DNA of 48,728 nt from Aeromonas veronii bv. veronii (GCF_000820225.1 NZ_CDDK01000002.1:1-48728), one strand, 5' to 3'; shown: positions 17,343 to 26,535, counted from the stretch's first letter. Translations and numbers: made by a program. The notes: generated by a model from the letters alone, not told the origin.

Positions 17343-18503
17343 ATGGCCAACACCATTGCCGTCTTTACCGGTACTCGCGCCGAATACGGGCTGCTCTATT
17401 GGTTGATGAAAGACATTGCGGCCGATCCCGAACTGGATCTCAGACTTATTGTTTCAGGTACGCACTTGTCTCCCGAGTTTGGCCTGACTTATCAGCAGAT
17501 AGAGCAAGATGGCTTCAAGATCGATGAGCGCATCGAGATGCTGCTCTCTTCCGACACCTCGGTTGGTGTGGTCAAAAGCATGGGCGTGGCTTTGCTCGGT
17601 CTGGCAGACGCATTGGCGCGGCTGCAGCCCGATGTGTTGGTGATCCTCGGAGATCGCTTTGAAGCCTTAGCTGCCGCCCAAACGGCTATGTTGCAACGCA
17701 TACCTGTTGCTCACCTTCATGGTGGTGAGATAACCGAAGGGGCCTATGATGACGCCATCCGCCATGCCATTACCAAGTTGAGCTACCTGCATTTCACGGC
17801 TGCCGAGCCCTATCGACAGCGTGTCATTCAGTTGGGGGAGGCACCTGAGCGGGTGTTCAACGTAGGTGCCGTCGGTCTGGACCACATCATCAAGACACCG
17901 CTGCTGTCCATGGACGAGCTGCAATCCTCTCTTGGGTTTACGTTGGGCTCACCGTTCTTCGTGGTGACCTATCACCCCGTGACTCTGGCCGATGAGCCGG
18001 CCAGGGAGAGTTTCAGTGCCTTGCTGGCGGCGTTGGATAACTATCCAGACCACCAGGTCATCCTGACGTACCCGAATGCAGATGACGGTGGTCGAACCAT
18101 CATTCCACTGCTTGAGCAGTATGCGGCAGCCAATCCTGCACGCGTGCTGGCCATTCCGTCTTTGGGTTATAGGCGTTACCTGAGCGCGGTGAAACACAGT
18201 GCCGTCGTGATCGGCAACTCGTCGAGCGGCATCATCGAAGTGCCTTCTCTGGGTGTTCCGACCATCAATATCGGCCAACGCCAACAAGGGCGCCTGGCAG
18301 CAAAGAGTGTGCTTCATTGCGACGCGAAGGCTGAGGCCATTACGCAATGCATTGCCAAGGCCTTGCAGCCTATGGGCCCGGATGCTTATGTCAATCCTTA
18401 TGGTGCAGGGGACGCCAGCGGCCAAATCGTGGCACGCCTGAAGCATTTTGCCATCCCCACCATCAAACAGTTCCATGATCTCGACAGGAGTCCGTCGCCA
18501 TGA
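17343..18503 (+). CDS. legG: Hydrolysing NDP-sugar 2-epimerase LegG (NeuC-like)
   Basis: A 386-residue member of the hydrolysing UDP-GlcNAc 2-epimerase family (GT-B-like fold). NeuC-type hallmarks are the start FTGTRAEYGLLYWL, the mid segments LVILGDRFEALAAAQTA and HLHGGEITEGAYDDAIRHAITK, and the late IGNSSSGIIEVPSLGVPTINIG. In this setting it should release 2,4-diacetamido-2,4,6-trideoxymannose from the NDP-sugar. The ATG at 17343 is 2 nt after the legC stop; an in-frame upstream codon inside legC is rejected. Its TGA overlaps the legI ATG. Confidence 0.87.
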   Translation: MANTIAVFTGTRAEYGLLYWLMKDIAADPELDLRLIVSGTHLSPEFGLTYQQIEQDGFKIDERIEMLLSSDTSVGVVKSMGVALLGLADALARLQPDVLVILGDRFEALAAAQTAMLQRIPVAHLHGGEITEGAYDDAIRHAITKLSYLHFTAAEPYRQRVIQLGEAPERVFNVGAVGLDHIIKTPLLSMDELQSSLGFTLGSPFFVVTYHPVTLADEPARESFSALLAALDNYPDHQVILTYPNADDGGRTIIPLLEQYAAANPARVLAIPSLGYRRYLSAVKHSAVVIGNSSSGIIEVPSLGVPTINIGQRQQGRLAAKSVLHCDAKAEAITQCIAKALQPMGPDAYVNPYGAGDASGQIVARLKHFAIPTIKQFHDLDRSPSP

Positions 18504-19573
18504 TCCGCATCATCGCCGAAGCCGGCGTCAACCATAATGGCGACGAAGCACTCGCCGTGGCACTGATCGATGCTGCCCACCGGGCAGGCGTCGATGTCGT
18601 CAAGTTTCAGACCTTCAAGGCGGCCAATCTGGTGACCCGCCAAGCCAAGCAGGCCGCTTATCAAACCACCAACACCGGCAAGGAAGAGAGTCAGCTTGCG
18701 ATGCTCTCCCGCCTTGAGCTTTCGTTCGATGCCCATCTTCGTCTGATCGCCCATTGCGAGTCTCTCGGTATCGCGTTTTTGTCTACCGCCTTCGATACCG
18801 AGAGCCTGGACTTTCTGGTGAACCGGTTGAAGTTGCAGACCCTCAAGGTCCCGTCCGGGGAACTGACCAATGCGCCTTTCGTACTGGCCCATGCTCGCAC
18901 CGGCTGCGAGTTGATCGTCTCGACCGGTATGGCCACGTTGGCAGAAGTGGAGGCGGCCCTGGGGGTGATAGCCTTCGGATTGACCGCGCCGCAGGATGCG
19001 CAGCCCGGTGAGGCCGCCTTCATGGCTGCCTATGCCAGCGAGGCTGGTCAGGCCGCTCTTGCCAACAAGGTGACCCTGCTGCATTGCACGACCGAGTATC
19101 CAGCGCCCATGGTGGATATCAACCTCAAAGCCATGGATACCCTGTCGCACGCCTTCCGGTTGCCGGTCGGTTATTCGGATCACAGCCAAGGCATCACCAT
19201 CCCTGTAGCGGCTGTAGCCCGGGGAGCCTGCCTCATCGAGAAGCACTTCACTCTTGATCGCAACATGGAAGGACCTGATCACAAGGCTTCTCTTGAGCCC
19301 GATGAACTGGCCGCCATGGTGAAAGGGATCCGCGATGTGGAGCTGGCACTGGGAGATGGTATCAAGGGACCGCGCCCGAGCGAGATCAAGAACAAGGAGA
19401 TCGCACGCAAGAGTCTGGTGGCTGCCTGCGACATTGAGGAGGGGGCCATTCTCTGTGCCGACAACCTCGCCATCAAACGTCCGGGTGACGGCATGAGCCC
19501 TTATGCTTACTGGCAGCTTCTGGGACAACCTGCGAAGCAGGCCTATCAGGCAGGTGAGCCTATCCATGAATAA
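18500..19573 (+). CDS. legI: Legionaminic acid synthase LegI (NeuB family)
   Basis: A 357-residue NeuB-family enzyme that condenses the 6-deoxy-diacetamido hexose with phosphoenolpyruvate to give the nine-carbon acid. Visible: EAGVNHNGDEALAVALID at the start, KVPSGELTN, HCTTEYPAPMVDINLKAM, YSDHSQGI and IEKHFTLDRNMEGPDHK, forming a complete TIM-barrel active site, then a C-terminal SAF/antifreeze-like domain at about 290-350. It could be sialic, pseudaminic or legionaminic acid synthase by fold; the surrounding legB/legC/legG/ptmE set argues for legionaminic acid. Overlaps legG by 4 nt (ATGA) and legH by 8 nt. Confidence 0.87.
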   Translation: MIRIIAEAGVNHNGDEALAVALIDAAHRAGVDVVKFQTFKAANLVTRQAKQAAYQTTNTGKEESQLAMLSRLELSFDAHLRLIAHCESLGIAFLSTAFDTESLDFLVNRLKLQTLKVPSGELTNAPFVLAHARTGCELIVSTGMATLAEVEAALGVIAFGLTAPQDAQPGEAAFMAAYASEAGQAALANKVTLLHCTTEYPAPMVDINLKAMDTLSHAFRLPVGYSDHSQGITIPVAAVARGACLIEKHFTLDRNMEGPDHKASLEPDELAAMVKGIRDVELALGDGIKGPRPSEIKNKEIARKSLVAACDIEEGAILCADNLAIKRPGDGMSPYAYWQLLGQPAKQAYQAGEPIHE

Positions 19574-20207
19574 ACCGCTCATCGTCCTCGGGGCTGGCGG
19601 ACATGCCTCGGTGCTGGTCGACATGCTGCGCAGCCAGGGAGTGGTTCCCATCGCCCTAGTTGCGCCCGCTGCAGGTACACTGCGCGCCGCGCTGGCTGAT
19701 ATTCCCCTCTGGCATGATGAGAAAATACTGACCCACCATCCGGATAAGGTGGTGTTGGTCAATGGCATCGGCTCCCTGCCGGGCAATCCGCTGCGCGCCA
19801 CGCTGTTTGCCCGTTATCGCGCCCTTGGTTACCGCTTTGCAAGCGTCGTTAGCGCACAGGCCATGGTCTCTGACTACGCTGTGCTGGAAGAGGGTGCCCA
19901 AGTCATGGCGGGGGCCATCATTCAAGCTGGTACCCAAATAGGTGCAAACAGCATCATCAATAGTGGCGCCATCGTGGATCACGACTGCCGTCTAGGTGAT
20001 GACAACCACATCGCACCAGGTGCGGTGTTATCCGGCGGTGTGGTGACGGGTGAGAGAGTCCATATCGGTACGGGAGCTGCCGTGATCCAGGGCATATCAA
20101 TTGGCTCTGATGCCGTGGTCGGGGCCGGCGCCACGCTGACGCGCCCTCTTGGAGAAAAGCAGATTGCATACGTTGCCCGGGGCAGCGTGATGCCTATCAA
20201 GCAGTAA
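19566..20207 (+). CDS. legH: Acetyltransferase LegH (NeuD/PglD family)
   Basis: A 213-residue acyltransferase. The N-terminal Rossmann-like part (KPLIVLGAGGHASVLVDML) binds the sugar and the C-terminal part (about 100-205) is a left-handed beta-helix of hexapeptide repeats (VMAGAIIQAGTQIGANSIINSGAIV...). In the legionaminic pathway this enzyme acetylates the 4-amino group made by LegC, using acetyl-CoA. It is the only sugar N-acetyltransferase I see in the island, so the other acetyl group should come from GlcNAc. The start at 19566 overlaps the end of legI by 8 nt; a longer form would lie entirely inside legI. Confidence 0.82.
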   Translation: MNKPLIVLGAGGHASVLVDMLRSQGVVPIALVAPAAGTLRAALADIPLWHDEKILTHHPDKVVLVNGIGSLPGNPLRATLFARYRALGYRFASVVSAQAMVSDYAVLEEGAQVMAGAIIQAGTQIGANSIINSGAIVDHDCRLGDDNHIAPGAVLSGGVVTGERVHIGTGAAVIQGISIGSDAVVGAGATLTRPLGEKQIAYVARGSVMPIKQ

Positions 20208-20219
20208 AGGATGGATTGG

Positions 20220-21281
20220 ATGAGCAAAAATTGGGAAAAAGTGGTGTTGTCGCCGGAACACTCGGTGCGTGATGCCCTGGCCGTGATCAATGAAGAGGCA
20301 CTGCGGGTTTGTCTGGTCGTGGATGACGCGCGGCACTTGCTGGGCGTCGTGACCGATGGCGATGTTCGCCGTGCTATCCTGAACAATGTCTCCCTGACGC
20401 AAAGCGTCACGGCGGTGATGAACCCCAGCCCCATCACTGTCTCGGCAAAACTGACCCGTGCGCAGTTGCTGGAAACCATGCGAGCGCGCAGCGTACTTTC
20501 CCTGCCTGTGGTCGACGATGCGGGCAAGCTGATTGGGCTGGAAACCTGGGAGCAGGCGGCGCAAGCGCCGAGCTATGACAATCCCGTCTTCATCATGGCA
20601 GGGGGATTTGGTACACGGCTGCGCCCGCTGACCGACAATTGCCCCAAGCCCATGCTCAAGGTGGGTGACAAGCCGATACTGGAGACCCTGCTCAACCAGT
20701 TCCTCAAGGCTGGCTTCAAGAACATCTACATCTCCACCCACTATATGCCCGAGCAGATCACTAATTATTTTGGTGATGGTTCAGCCTGGGGGGCCAATAT
20801 TCGCTACGTCTATGAAGAGACCCCGCTGGGAACCGGTGGTGCCCTGGGTCTGCTGCCCGACGACATTCTTGCCCTGCCGCTTATCATGATCAATGGCGAC
20901 GTGCTTACAACAGTGGATTTCAATCGCTTGCTCGATTTTCATGTGGAAAACGGTGCTGATGCCACCATGTGTGTGCGTGAATATGATTACCAAATTCCCT
21001 ACGGCGTTATCACGGGTGAGGGAAACAAGATCACCAGCATGATTGAAAAGCCGGTCCATCATTTCTTTGTCAATGCCGGGATTTATGTTGTTGCACCTCA
21101 TGTCGTGCAATCTGTGGCCAAAGGGGAACGCATTGATATGCCAACTCTGCTTGAACAACATATGAATAAAAATAAGCAAGTCTTGATGTTTCCTATTCAT
21201 GAGTACTGGTTGGATATCGGTCGCATGGAAGACTTCAATCGTGCTCAATCGGATATATCTTCACTGGGGCTACTCTCATAA
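20220..21281 (+). CDS. ptmE: CBS-domain nucleotidyltransferase PtmE
   Basis: A 353-residue two-part protein: a pair of CBS domains (about 5-115, containing LRVCLVVDDARHLLGVVTDGDVRRAIL) followed by a sugar nucleotidyltransferase (AGGFGTRLRPLTDNCPKPMLKVGDKPIL at about 125-150). The combination is diagnostic of PtmE/LegD-type GlcN-1-phosphate guanylyltransferases, which divert sugar into the GDP-linked legionaminic route. It therefore points to GDP-, not UDP-GlcNAc, as substrate of LegB. The ATG at 20220 is chosen because AAGG lies 9 nt upstream; the ATG at 20211 touches that site. Its stop overlaps the ptmF start by 1 nt. Confidence 0.85.
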   Translation: MSKNWEKVVLSPEHSVRDALAVINEEALRVCLVVDDARHLLGVVTDGDVRRAILNNVSLTQSVTAVMNPSPITVSAKLTRAQLLETMRARSVLSLPVVDDAGKLIGLETWEQAAQAPSYDNPVFIMAGGFGTRLRPLTDNCPKPMLKVGDKPILETLLNQFLKAGFKNIYISTHYMPEQITNYFGDGSAWGANIRYVYEETPLGTGGALGLLPDDILALPLIMINGDVLTTVDFNRLLDFHVENGADATMCVREYDYQIPYGVITGEGNKITSMIEKPVHHFFVNAGIYVVAPHVVQSVAKGERIDMPTLLEQHMNKNKQVLMFPIHEYWLDIGRMEDFNRAQSDISSLGLLS

Positions 21282-22252
21282 TGGAACGTATAGCTGTCAT
21301 TGGCCTCGGTAATATATCGGTGCGTCACAGAAGAAATTTAAAGCACCTTTATCCATCCGCTTGTATCTACGCCATGTCAGCCAGTGGTCAGGCTGCCGCA
21401 GCGGATATCAGTGATTGTGATGTACTCGTCTCTTCAGTAGAAGGACTTATTCAGCATCGCATTGAGTTTGCGATCATCGCGTCCCCTGCGACCTTGCATG
21501 CTGCCCATGCCATCCCTCTGATAAAAGCGGGCATTCCTGTTCTGATTGAAAAACCCCTTGCGGCATCACTTGCCGATTGTGAGGCCATTCAGGCTGCTAG
21601 CCATGAGCATAATACTCCGGTGGCTGTCGGATATTGCCTTCGTTATTTGCCGTCGGCCATGCTTATGAAAGATCTGTTGAGTGAGCAAAAAATGGGCCGC
21701 TGCTACCATGTACTGGTTGAAACCGGGCAATACCTGCCTGATTGGCGCCCCAGCAAAGATTTTCGGCGCAGCGTTTCTGCTCGTGCGGAACTCGGGGGAG
21801 GGGTGTTGCTGGAGCTCAGTCACGAGTTCGATTATATCCAGTGGCTGCTTGGGCCGCTTCAAGTCAAATATGCAAGCTTGTCTTCTTCCGAAGAGCTTGG
21901 CCTGTCGGTTGAGGACATGGCCGATATCATGCTTGGCGACAAAACGGGCACCATTGCCACTGTTCATCTGGATTTTCTTCAACGGAAAGCACATCGCAAA
22001 TGCCGTGTAATTGGCAGTGAAGGTACGTTGGAATGGGACCTGATTCAAAATTCGGTCTCATTGAGCTCAGCCAACGGTATTGAGGTCATTTATTGTGATC
22101 CCGCCTGGGATAAAAACCAGATGTACCTCGGCATGATTGTCGACTTTGTCAAGCTTATTCAGGGTGCCAAGAATCATAGCATCTCTATCGATGATGCCAC
22201 ACGAACGGTTGCACTGATTGAAGCAATCAAGGCGAACTCTCATCATCGATAA
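21281..22252 (+). CDS. ptmF: Gfo/Idh/MocA-family oxidoreductase PtmF
   Basis: A 323-residue NAD(P)-dependent oxidoreductase with N-terminal Rossmann motif VIGLGNISVRHRRNL and the family EKPLA segment (IPVLIEKPLAASLADCEAI). In Campylobacter, PtmF with PtmA is thought to help make glucosamine-6-phosphate for the GDP-sugar branch of legionaminic acid synthesis. It is translationally coupled to ptmE (TAATG). The exact reaction of this copy is not provable from sequence; its presence next to ptmE and legF is the main argument. Confidence 0.75.
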   Translation: MERIAVIGLGNISVRHRRNLKHLYPSACIYAMSASGQAAAADISDCDVLVSSVEGLIQHRIEFAIIASPATLHAAHAIPLIKAGIPVLIEKPLAASLADCEAIQAASHEHNTPVAVGYCLRYLPSAMLMKDLLSEQKMGRCYHVLVETGQYLPDWRPSKDFRRSVSARAELGGGVLLELSHEFDYIQWLLGPLQVKYASLSSSEELGLSVEDMADIMLGDKTGTIATVHLDFLQRKAHRKCRVIGSEGTLEWDLIQNSVSLSSANGIEVIYCDPAWDKNQMYLGMIVDFVKLIQGAKNHSISIDDATRTVALIEAIKANSHHR

Positions 22253-22275
22253 CACCTAACTGGATCTCAAATCAG

Positions 22276-22965
22276 ATGAAAAATTTTGCGTTCATTTTCG
22301 CACGAGGTGGCTCAAAAGGGTTGCCAGGAAAAAACATTCGTCCATTGGCGGGAAAACCTTTGGTGCAATATTCCATAGAGACGGCTCTGGCATCACCTTC
22401 GATTAGCCAGGTGTTTGTTTCTACGGATGATGCTGCCATTGCTAGCGTTGCAATCTCATCCGGCGCGGTCGTTATCGAGCGTCCCGTTGAATTAGCCACA
22501 GATACCAGCCCGGAGTGGCTGTCTTGGCGACATGCCATTGAATGGGCTACCGAGAATTATGGGGCATTCGATGGTTTCATCAGCTTGCCTGCAACCAGCC
22601 CACTGCGCGATGTGAATGATGTTGAAGCGGCCATTGCCAAACGTCGTGAGCAGAATGCCGATATCTGTATCTCCGTCACGCCAGCCAACCGCAGTCCCTA
22701 TTTCAACATGGTAAAGGAAACGGTGGATGGCTGGGTCGAGTTGGTCAATAAACCGGCGTGTGATGTTGCTCGACGTCAGGATGCGCCCCAAGTTTTTGAT
22801 ATCACGACCGTGGTATATGCGACGACACCTGCTTTTGTGCTTGAACACTACGGGTTATTCTCTGGTAAAGTCACCAGTATCGAAGTGCCAAAAGAACGCG
22901 CTGTCGATATTGACGATATTTATGATTTCAAACTGGCAGAAGCGATCGTAGGAGAGCAGAAATAA
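22276..22965 (+). CDS. legF: CMP-legionaminic acid synthetase LegF (NeuA family)
   Basis: A 229-residue cytidylyltransferase that activates the free nonulosonic acid as its CMP form, the donor for glycosyl transfer. The N-terminal ARGGSKGLPGKNIRPLAGKPL is the CMP-sialate synthetase signature, followed by VFVSTDDAAIASVA, SLPATSPLRDVNDVEAAI and a late RAVDIDDIYDFKLAE with metal-binding aspartates. Length fits the single-domain class (no extra O-acetylesterase domain). The stop overlaps the ptmA start by 1 nt. Confidence 0.87.
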   Translation: MKNFAFIFARGGSKGLPGKNIRPLAGKPLVQYSIETALASPSISQVFVSTDDAAIASVAISSGAVVIERPVELATDTSPEWLSWRHAIEWATENYGAFDGFISLPATSPLRDVNDVEAAIAKRREQNADICISVTPANRSPYFNMVKETVDGWVELVNKPACDVARRQDAPQVFDITTVVYATTPAFVLEHYGLFSGKVTSIEVPKERAVDIDDIYDFKLAEAIVGEQK

Positions 22966-23735
22966 TGGAACATTTGTTGAATGAAAAGCGCATTCTGGTG
23001 GCAGGTGCTGGTGGCTTGCTTGGCTCTTGTCTTGTGCCCGCCATTCTTGCCCAAGGGGGCAAGGTTATCGCGGCCGATGTTAATGTTGATACCATGGCTC
23101 AACGTCTTGCCACTCAGGGTGTAGATACTGCAGACGACAATCTGACGTTGATACATCTGGATGTGACCAGTGAGGAAAGGCTCAAAGCATTTTTCGCACA
23201 GCAAGAACATATGAATGGAGCTGTTAACACGACCTATCCGAGAAACAAAACTTATGGTGCACATTTTTTTGATGTATCACTTGCCAGTTTTAATGAAAAT
23301 ATATCTCTTCATCTGGGTAGTGCTTTTTTGTTTACTCAACAATGTGCTTCTTATTTCAAATCTCATAAAACAGCCTTTTCATTAGTCAATATTTCATCCA
23401 TTTATGGTGTTGTTACACCAAAGTTTGATATTTACAACAATACCAAAATGACCATGCCGGTCGAGTATGCTGCGATCAAATCTGCGATACAGCATTTGAG
23501 CAAGTATGCGGTAGCTTATGTCAATGACAGTCGTTTCAGGGTGAATAATGTGAGCCCTGGTGGCATATTTGATCATCAGCCAGACGCGTTTTGCCAAGCA
23601 TACAAGAACCATACCCATGGTGCAGGCATGCTGGATGTATCGGAGATCATCGGCAGTATCATCTTCCTGTTGTCAGATCAGTCCAAGTATGTGACTGGGC
23701 AAAATATCATAGTAGATGACGGTTTTTCTTTGTGA
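22965..23735 (+). CDS. ptmA: Short-chain dehydrogenase PtmA
   Basis: A 256-residue classical SDR. It has a glycine-rich start VAGAGGLLGSCLVPAI, the catalytic serine region LVNISSIYGVVTP, and the YxxxK pair in PVEYAAIKSAIQHL. The late segment VNNVSPGGIFDHQP and the end YVTGQNIIVDDGFSL are typical. PtmA works with PtmF in the amino-sugar supply for legionaminic acid in Campylobacter. The middle third (about 23200-23560) is richer in AT than both ends, another possible recombination patch. It closes the nonulosonate block; 252 nt without genes follow. Confidence 0.78.
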   Translation: MEHLLNEKRILVAGAGGLLGSCLVPAILAQGGKVIAADVNVDTMAQRLATQGVDTADDNLTLIHLDVTSEERLKAFFAQQEHMNGAVNTTYPRNKTYGAHFFDVSLASFNENISLHLGSAFLFTQQCASYFKSHKTAFSLVNISSIYGVVTPKFDIYNNTKMTMPVEYAAIKSAIQHLSKYAVAYVNDSRFRVNNVSPGGIFDHQPDAFCQAYKNHTHGAGMLDVSEIIGSIIFLLSDQSKYVTGQNIIVDDGFSL

Positions 23736-23976
23736 GATTCATTTTATTAAAACTGTCTTCCTCATTACTAACTATATAGATATCTAATGTAGTTTATTAC
23801 AGTGTGGTTTTAATAAGGATTTAGACTTGCTATTTTTTAATGTAAATACATATGCTATTAATCATGCATAAGAGAACATTTTAAATGTGTGCAAAAAATT
23901 GTAATGCACAAAATTCTCTCACATCATAATTAAATAAGTTATGTTGATTTTTTTGTGTTGTTTCCTTAAGTTTTAA
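23736..23976. other. AT-rich gene-free gap before wzy
   Basis: About 240 nt of strongly AT-rich DNA with no reading frame and no convincing hairpin. It separates the nonulosonate block from wzy and may contain an internal promoter, which I cannot place with confidence. Confidence 0.4.
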
Positions 23977-23987
23977 GGGGGGGGGGG
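23977..23987 (+). repeat. G11 homopolymer touching the wzy start codon
   Basis: An uninterrupted run of 11 G residues ends exactly at the ATG at 23988 (TTTTAA-G11-ATG). It replaces a normal Shine-Dalgarno site. Runs of this length slip readily in replication. Confidence 0.9.
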
Positions 23988-25274
23988 ATGTTTGTTGATA
24001 AACTTTTTTGTTTAAGGGTTTTTATTTCTGTATTGTCATTAATAATATTTTGTCTTTTATATCTTTTTGATATCTATTTGTTTCCGTACTTTGTTATTTT
24101 TTGTTTTATTATATTTATGTGTAATATGCCAAGGCATATAGTATCACCTCTATCATTTTTTTATTTATATTATGGTGCCTTTTATATAGCTGCACCTCTA
24201 TTTGCCGAAAGATATGCACAATCCCTTCAATTGAAAGAGTACTCAATTTCATTCTTGATGTTATACACAACGTTATCACTAGGTGTGTGTGCTATAAACT
24301 TTGGTGAAGTATATGCGAGTAAAAAAAGATATGTTGTAAAACATTTTGTTAAAGGTGATTTTACTTGGTATATAATATTCCTCCTTATGGTATCTAGTCT
24401 CATGTGTTACTTAATTGTATATTACTCAGGGGGATTACAGTATTGGATGGAATCACCTGGCGATGCATTTTTAAATAGGGCTGGTACGGGACCATTTGTT
24501 ATATTAAGTCACTTTTCTTCTATATTTCTTGCGGTGTTAGTTGGCTACCATACTTATGAAAAAAAGAGTTTTCTATTATACTTTATATTTATAATTTGGT
24601 TGGCAATAACTAGCCCTGTGCATGGTAGTAAGATGCAAATTTCATTGCTTTTTTTGTTGTCTATAATGCCATGGATTAGATATCAACGTTTTTTGACTAT
24701 AAAATCTTTATTGCTCTTTTCATTTTTGGTGGGGATCTTCTTTTTAGGTTTATATTTCAGAAATGCATCATGGGTAACGTTAGAGACAATATTGCCATAT
24801 GCATTTAATTATTTTACTGCATTGGAAAATTTAGCTGTTTCTGTCAGGGACTTCGATGCGAATTTATTGACAACATTTTGGTTACCGTTTAATAAATTCT
24901 TGACGCCATTTGGTCTGTCAGATAGCTCCTTGTTTTATGATATGAATCACTATTTAACCGCAATATATTTCCCAGAAGCTTGGAAAATAAGAGCTACAGA
25001 GCAATGGCCTGTTGAAACAGATATGTATTTAAATTTTTATTTTGTTTTTGGTATTCCGTTGGTATTGTTTTATTTAAGTGTTGTCGGATATTTATATGGG
25101 CTTGCATTAAAGTTTGATAGACTAGGGTATTGGGCGTCTTCATTTTTAATGATAATTTTTATGATGTCCCATTTGAGAGGTAGTTTGTATAATCATGTTG
25201 ATTTTTATATGTATCCATACATATTGTTTATATGGTTTTCCCTGTACAAATTTAGATTTTCAATAAGGGGGTGA
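23988..25274 (+). CDS. wzy: O-antigen polymerase Wzy
   Basis: A 428-residue integral membrane protein with about 11 predicted helices and a long periplasmic loop around residues 275-345 (WVTLETILPYAFNYFTALENLA... to ATEQWPVETDMYLNFYFVFG). This topology, the very low GC and the place between sugar pathways and transferases fit the oligosaccharide repeat-unit polymerase group. Wzy proteins share little sequence, so assignment rests on topology and context. The only ribosome site visible is the G11 run. A TGA at 25272-25274 is followed after 1 nt by the next gene. Confidence 0.75.
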   Translation: MFVDKLFCLRVFISVLSLIIFCLLYLFDIYLFPYFVIFCFIIFMCNMPRHIVSPLSFFYLYYGAFYIAAPLFAERYAQSLQLKEYSISFLMLYTTLSLGVCAINFGEVYASKKRYVVKHFVKGDFTWYIIFLLMVSSLMCYLIVYYSGGLQYWMESPGDAFLNRAGTGPFVILSHFSSIFLAVLVGYHTYEKKSFLLYFIFIIWLAITSPVHGSKMQISLLFLLSIMPWIRYQRFLTIKSLLLFSFLVGIFFLGLYFRNASWVTLETILPYAFNYFTALENLAVSVRDFDANLLTTFWLPFNKFLTPFGLSDSSLFYDMNHYLTAIYFPEAWKIRATEQWPVETDMYLNFYFVFGIPLVLFYLSVVGYLYGLALKFDRLGYWASSFLMIIFMMSHLRGSLYNHVDFYMYPYILFIWFSLYKFRFSIRG

Positions 25275-25275
25275 T

Positions 25276-26535
25276 ATGTTTATGTATAGGTGGGATTATC
25301 TTAAAGCAATACGTAACGAGGTGGCTATTGATGAGTCATTCTACCAAAGATGTGGTGTTAGCCCATCATCATTTGGATACATGCCGAGGCCTCTAGTATG
25401 GCTTTCAAAATATAAAAAGTACAAAAACTCGGTTTTGTTTTTTTCTCTATTAACAAAGACATTTTTGTTTTTAGGTGGTTGGTTTTTTTTGTTTTCAATT
25501 GAATTAATTAAGTCGTGGTCAACCTTTAATAAAATAGATGGTGAAAAGCTAAATTTTGATTGCATTGTTATCGCATTTTCCGAAAGAACCTATGATGTAA
25601 TTAAAAAAAACAAATCATTAATTACAGAGGATTATGTATGGATATGTTTCCCATGGAATCAGAAACCCAATGAGTGCAATTATATTGATTGTTATAACCT
25701 AATATCTAAATGGGAAGCTGTAAGAATATTATTCGGTAGTTTATTTCTTGCATATTATTTTAATTTTATTAAAAATGGTACTTGGGTTTTACAATTTTAT
25801 ACCATGTATAGATGGATGCTTGTTAGGCATGCCTTGTCAAAATTGAGTGCAGAAAGTTATGTTTGTACAGAGCATTTTGACCGTTGGGCAATTTTGTTAG
25901 ATTGTGCCTTGCAAGAAAAGAATGAAAGAGGTATGAGTTTTCGCTTTATGTTATTCCAGCATGGCATTCTGAAGCAATTAAGTGAAGATGGAAAAAATTA
26001 TATTCATCACTTTGAGTTCGATTTGCCATCCAAGCTGCACATGGTGACAGATGTTTATGCATACGATTTAGAATCAATTAGTATTTTTAAGCATGAAATA
26101 ATAAATGACTCTGTTGTAAGTAAAGTGAAATTCAATTCTGTTTCTATGGGGTTTTCCCTCGCAAAAGAAATATTTCGCCATCAACATGAAATGGAAATGA
26201 GGAGGTCAATATTAATTGTTGGACATCCTCTCTGTTTTGGACAACAACTTAACATATATAATAGAATCTCAGGTCTAGCTGTTGTTTATTATAAGCCTCA
26301 CCCTACAACTATACCATCTGATATAATGCTTAACGTTGGTTGGGAAGTAATTGAAGATAAAGCTTGTTTTCCAAAGGTTGATTTTTTGATATCATATCCC
26401 TCAACTTTGGTTGTTGAGTATAAGACGTTGGGTATTGATTCCGTAGTTCATCCACTAAATGCAAGTATTGTGGATATTGAGACATGTATTGTTTCCACTT
26501 TAAAAAGGCTTGGTTATTATGCCCCAAAAGAATGA
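25276..26535 (+). CDS. Putative nonulosonate (legionaminic acid) transferase with sialyltransferase-like motifs
   Basis: A 419-residue AT-rich gene of no named family that I recognise. Three short motifs resemble those shared by bacterial sialyltransferases of several GT families: an acidic pair plus glycine E237-D238-G239 (QLSEDGKNY), an HP motif H342-P343 within YYKPHPTT, and a later serine/threonine pair S376-T377 in SYPSTLVVEYKTLG. These have GT-B-like spacing. A hydrophobic stretch at about 55-78 could anchor it to the membrane. It is the only transferase candidate in the island for the CMP-activated acid. It starts at 25276 after AAGGGGGTG; an in-frame ATG at 25282 is also possible. Function is inference from motifs plus context. 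Confidence 0.55.
   Translation: MFMYRWDYLKAIRNEVAIDESFYQRCGVSPSSFGYMPRPLVWLSKYKKYKNSVLFFSLLTKTFLFLGGWFFLFSIELIKSWSTFNKIDGEKLNFDCIVIAFSERTYDVIKKNKSLITEDYVWICFPWNQKPNECNYIDCYNLISKWEAVRILFGSLFLAYYFNFIKNGTWVLQFYTMYRWMLVRHALSKLSAESYVCTEHFDRWAILLDCALQEKNERGMSFRFMLFQHGILKQLSEDGKNYIHHFEFDLPSKLHMVTDVYAYDLESISIFKHEIINDSVVSKVKFNSVSMGFSLAKEIFRHQHEMEMRRSILIVGHPLCFGQQLNIYNRISGLAVVYYKPHPTTIPSDIMLNVGWEVIEDKACFPKVDFLISYPSTLVVEYKTLGIDSVVHPLNASIVDIETCIVSTLKRLGYYAPKE

Noticed and set aside
14998..23735. Sialic (Neu5Ac) or pseudaminic acid pathway
   Set aside because: The presence of PtmE with CBS domains, PtmF, PtmA, a 4,6-dehydratase and an aminotransferase fits legionaminic acid; Neu5Ac needs no dehydratase or aminotransferase, and the PseB/PseG/PseH set is not seen.
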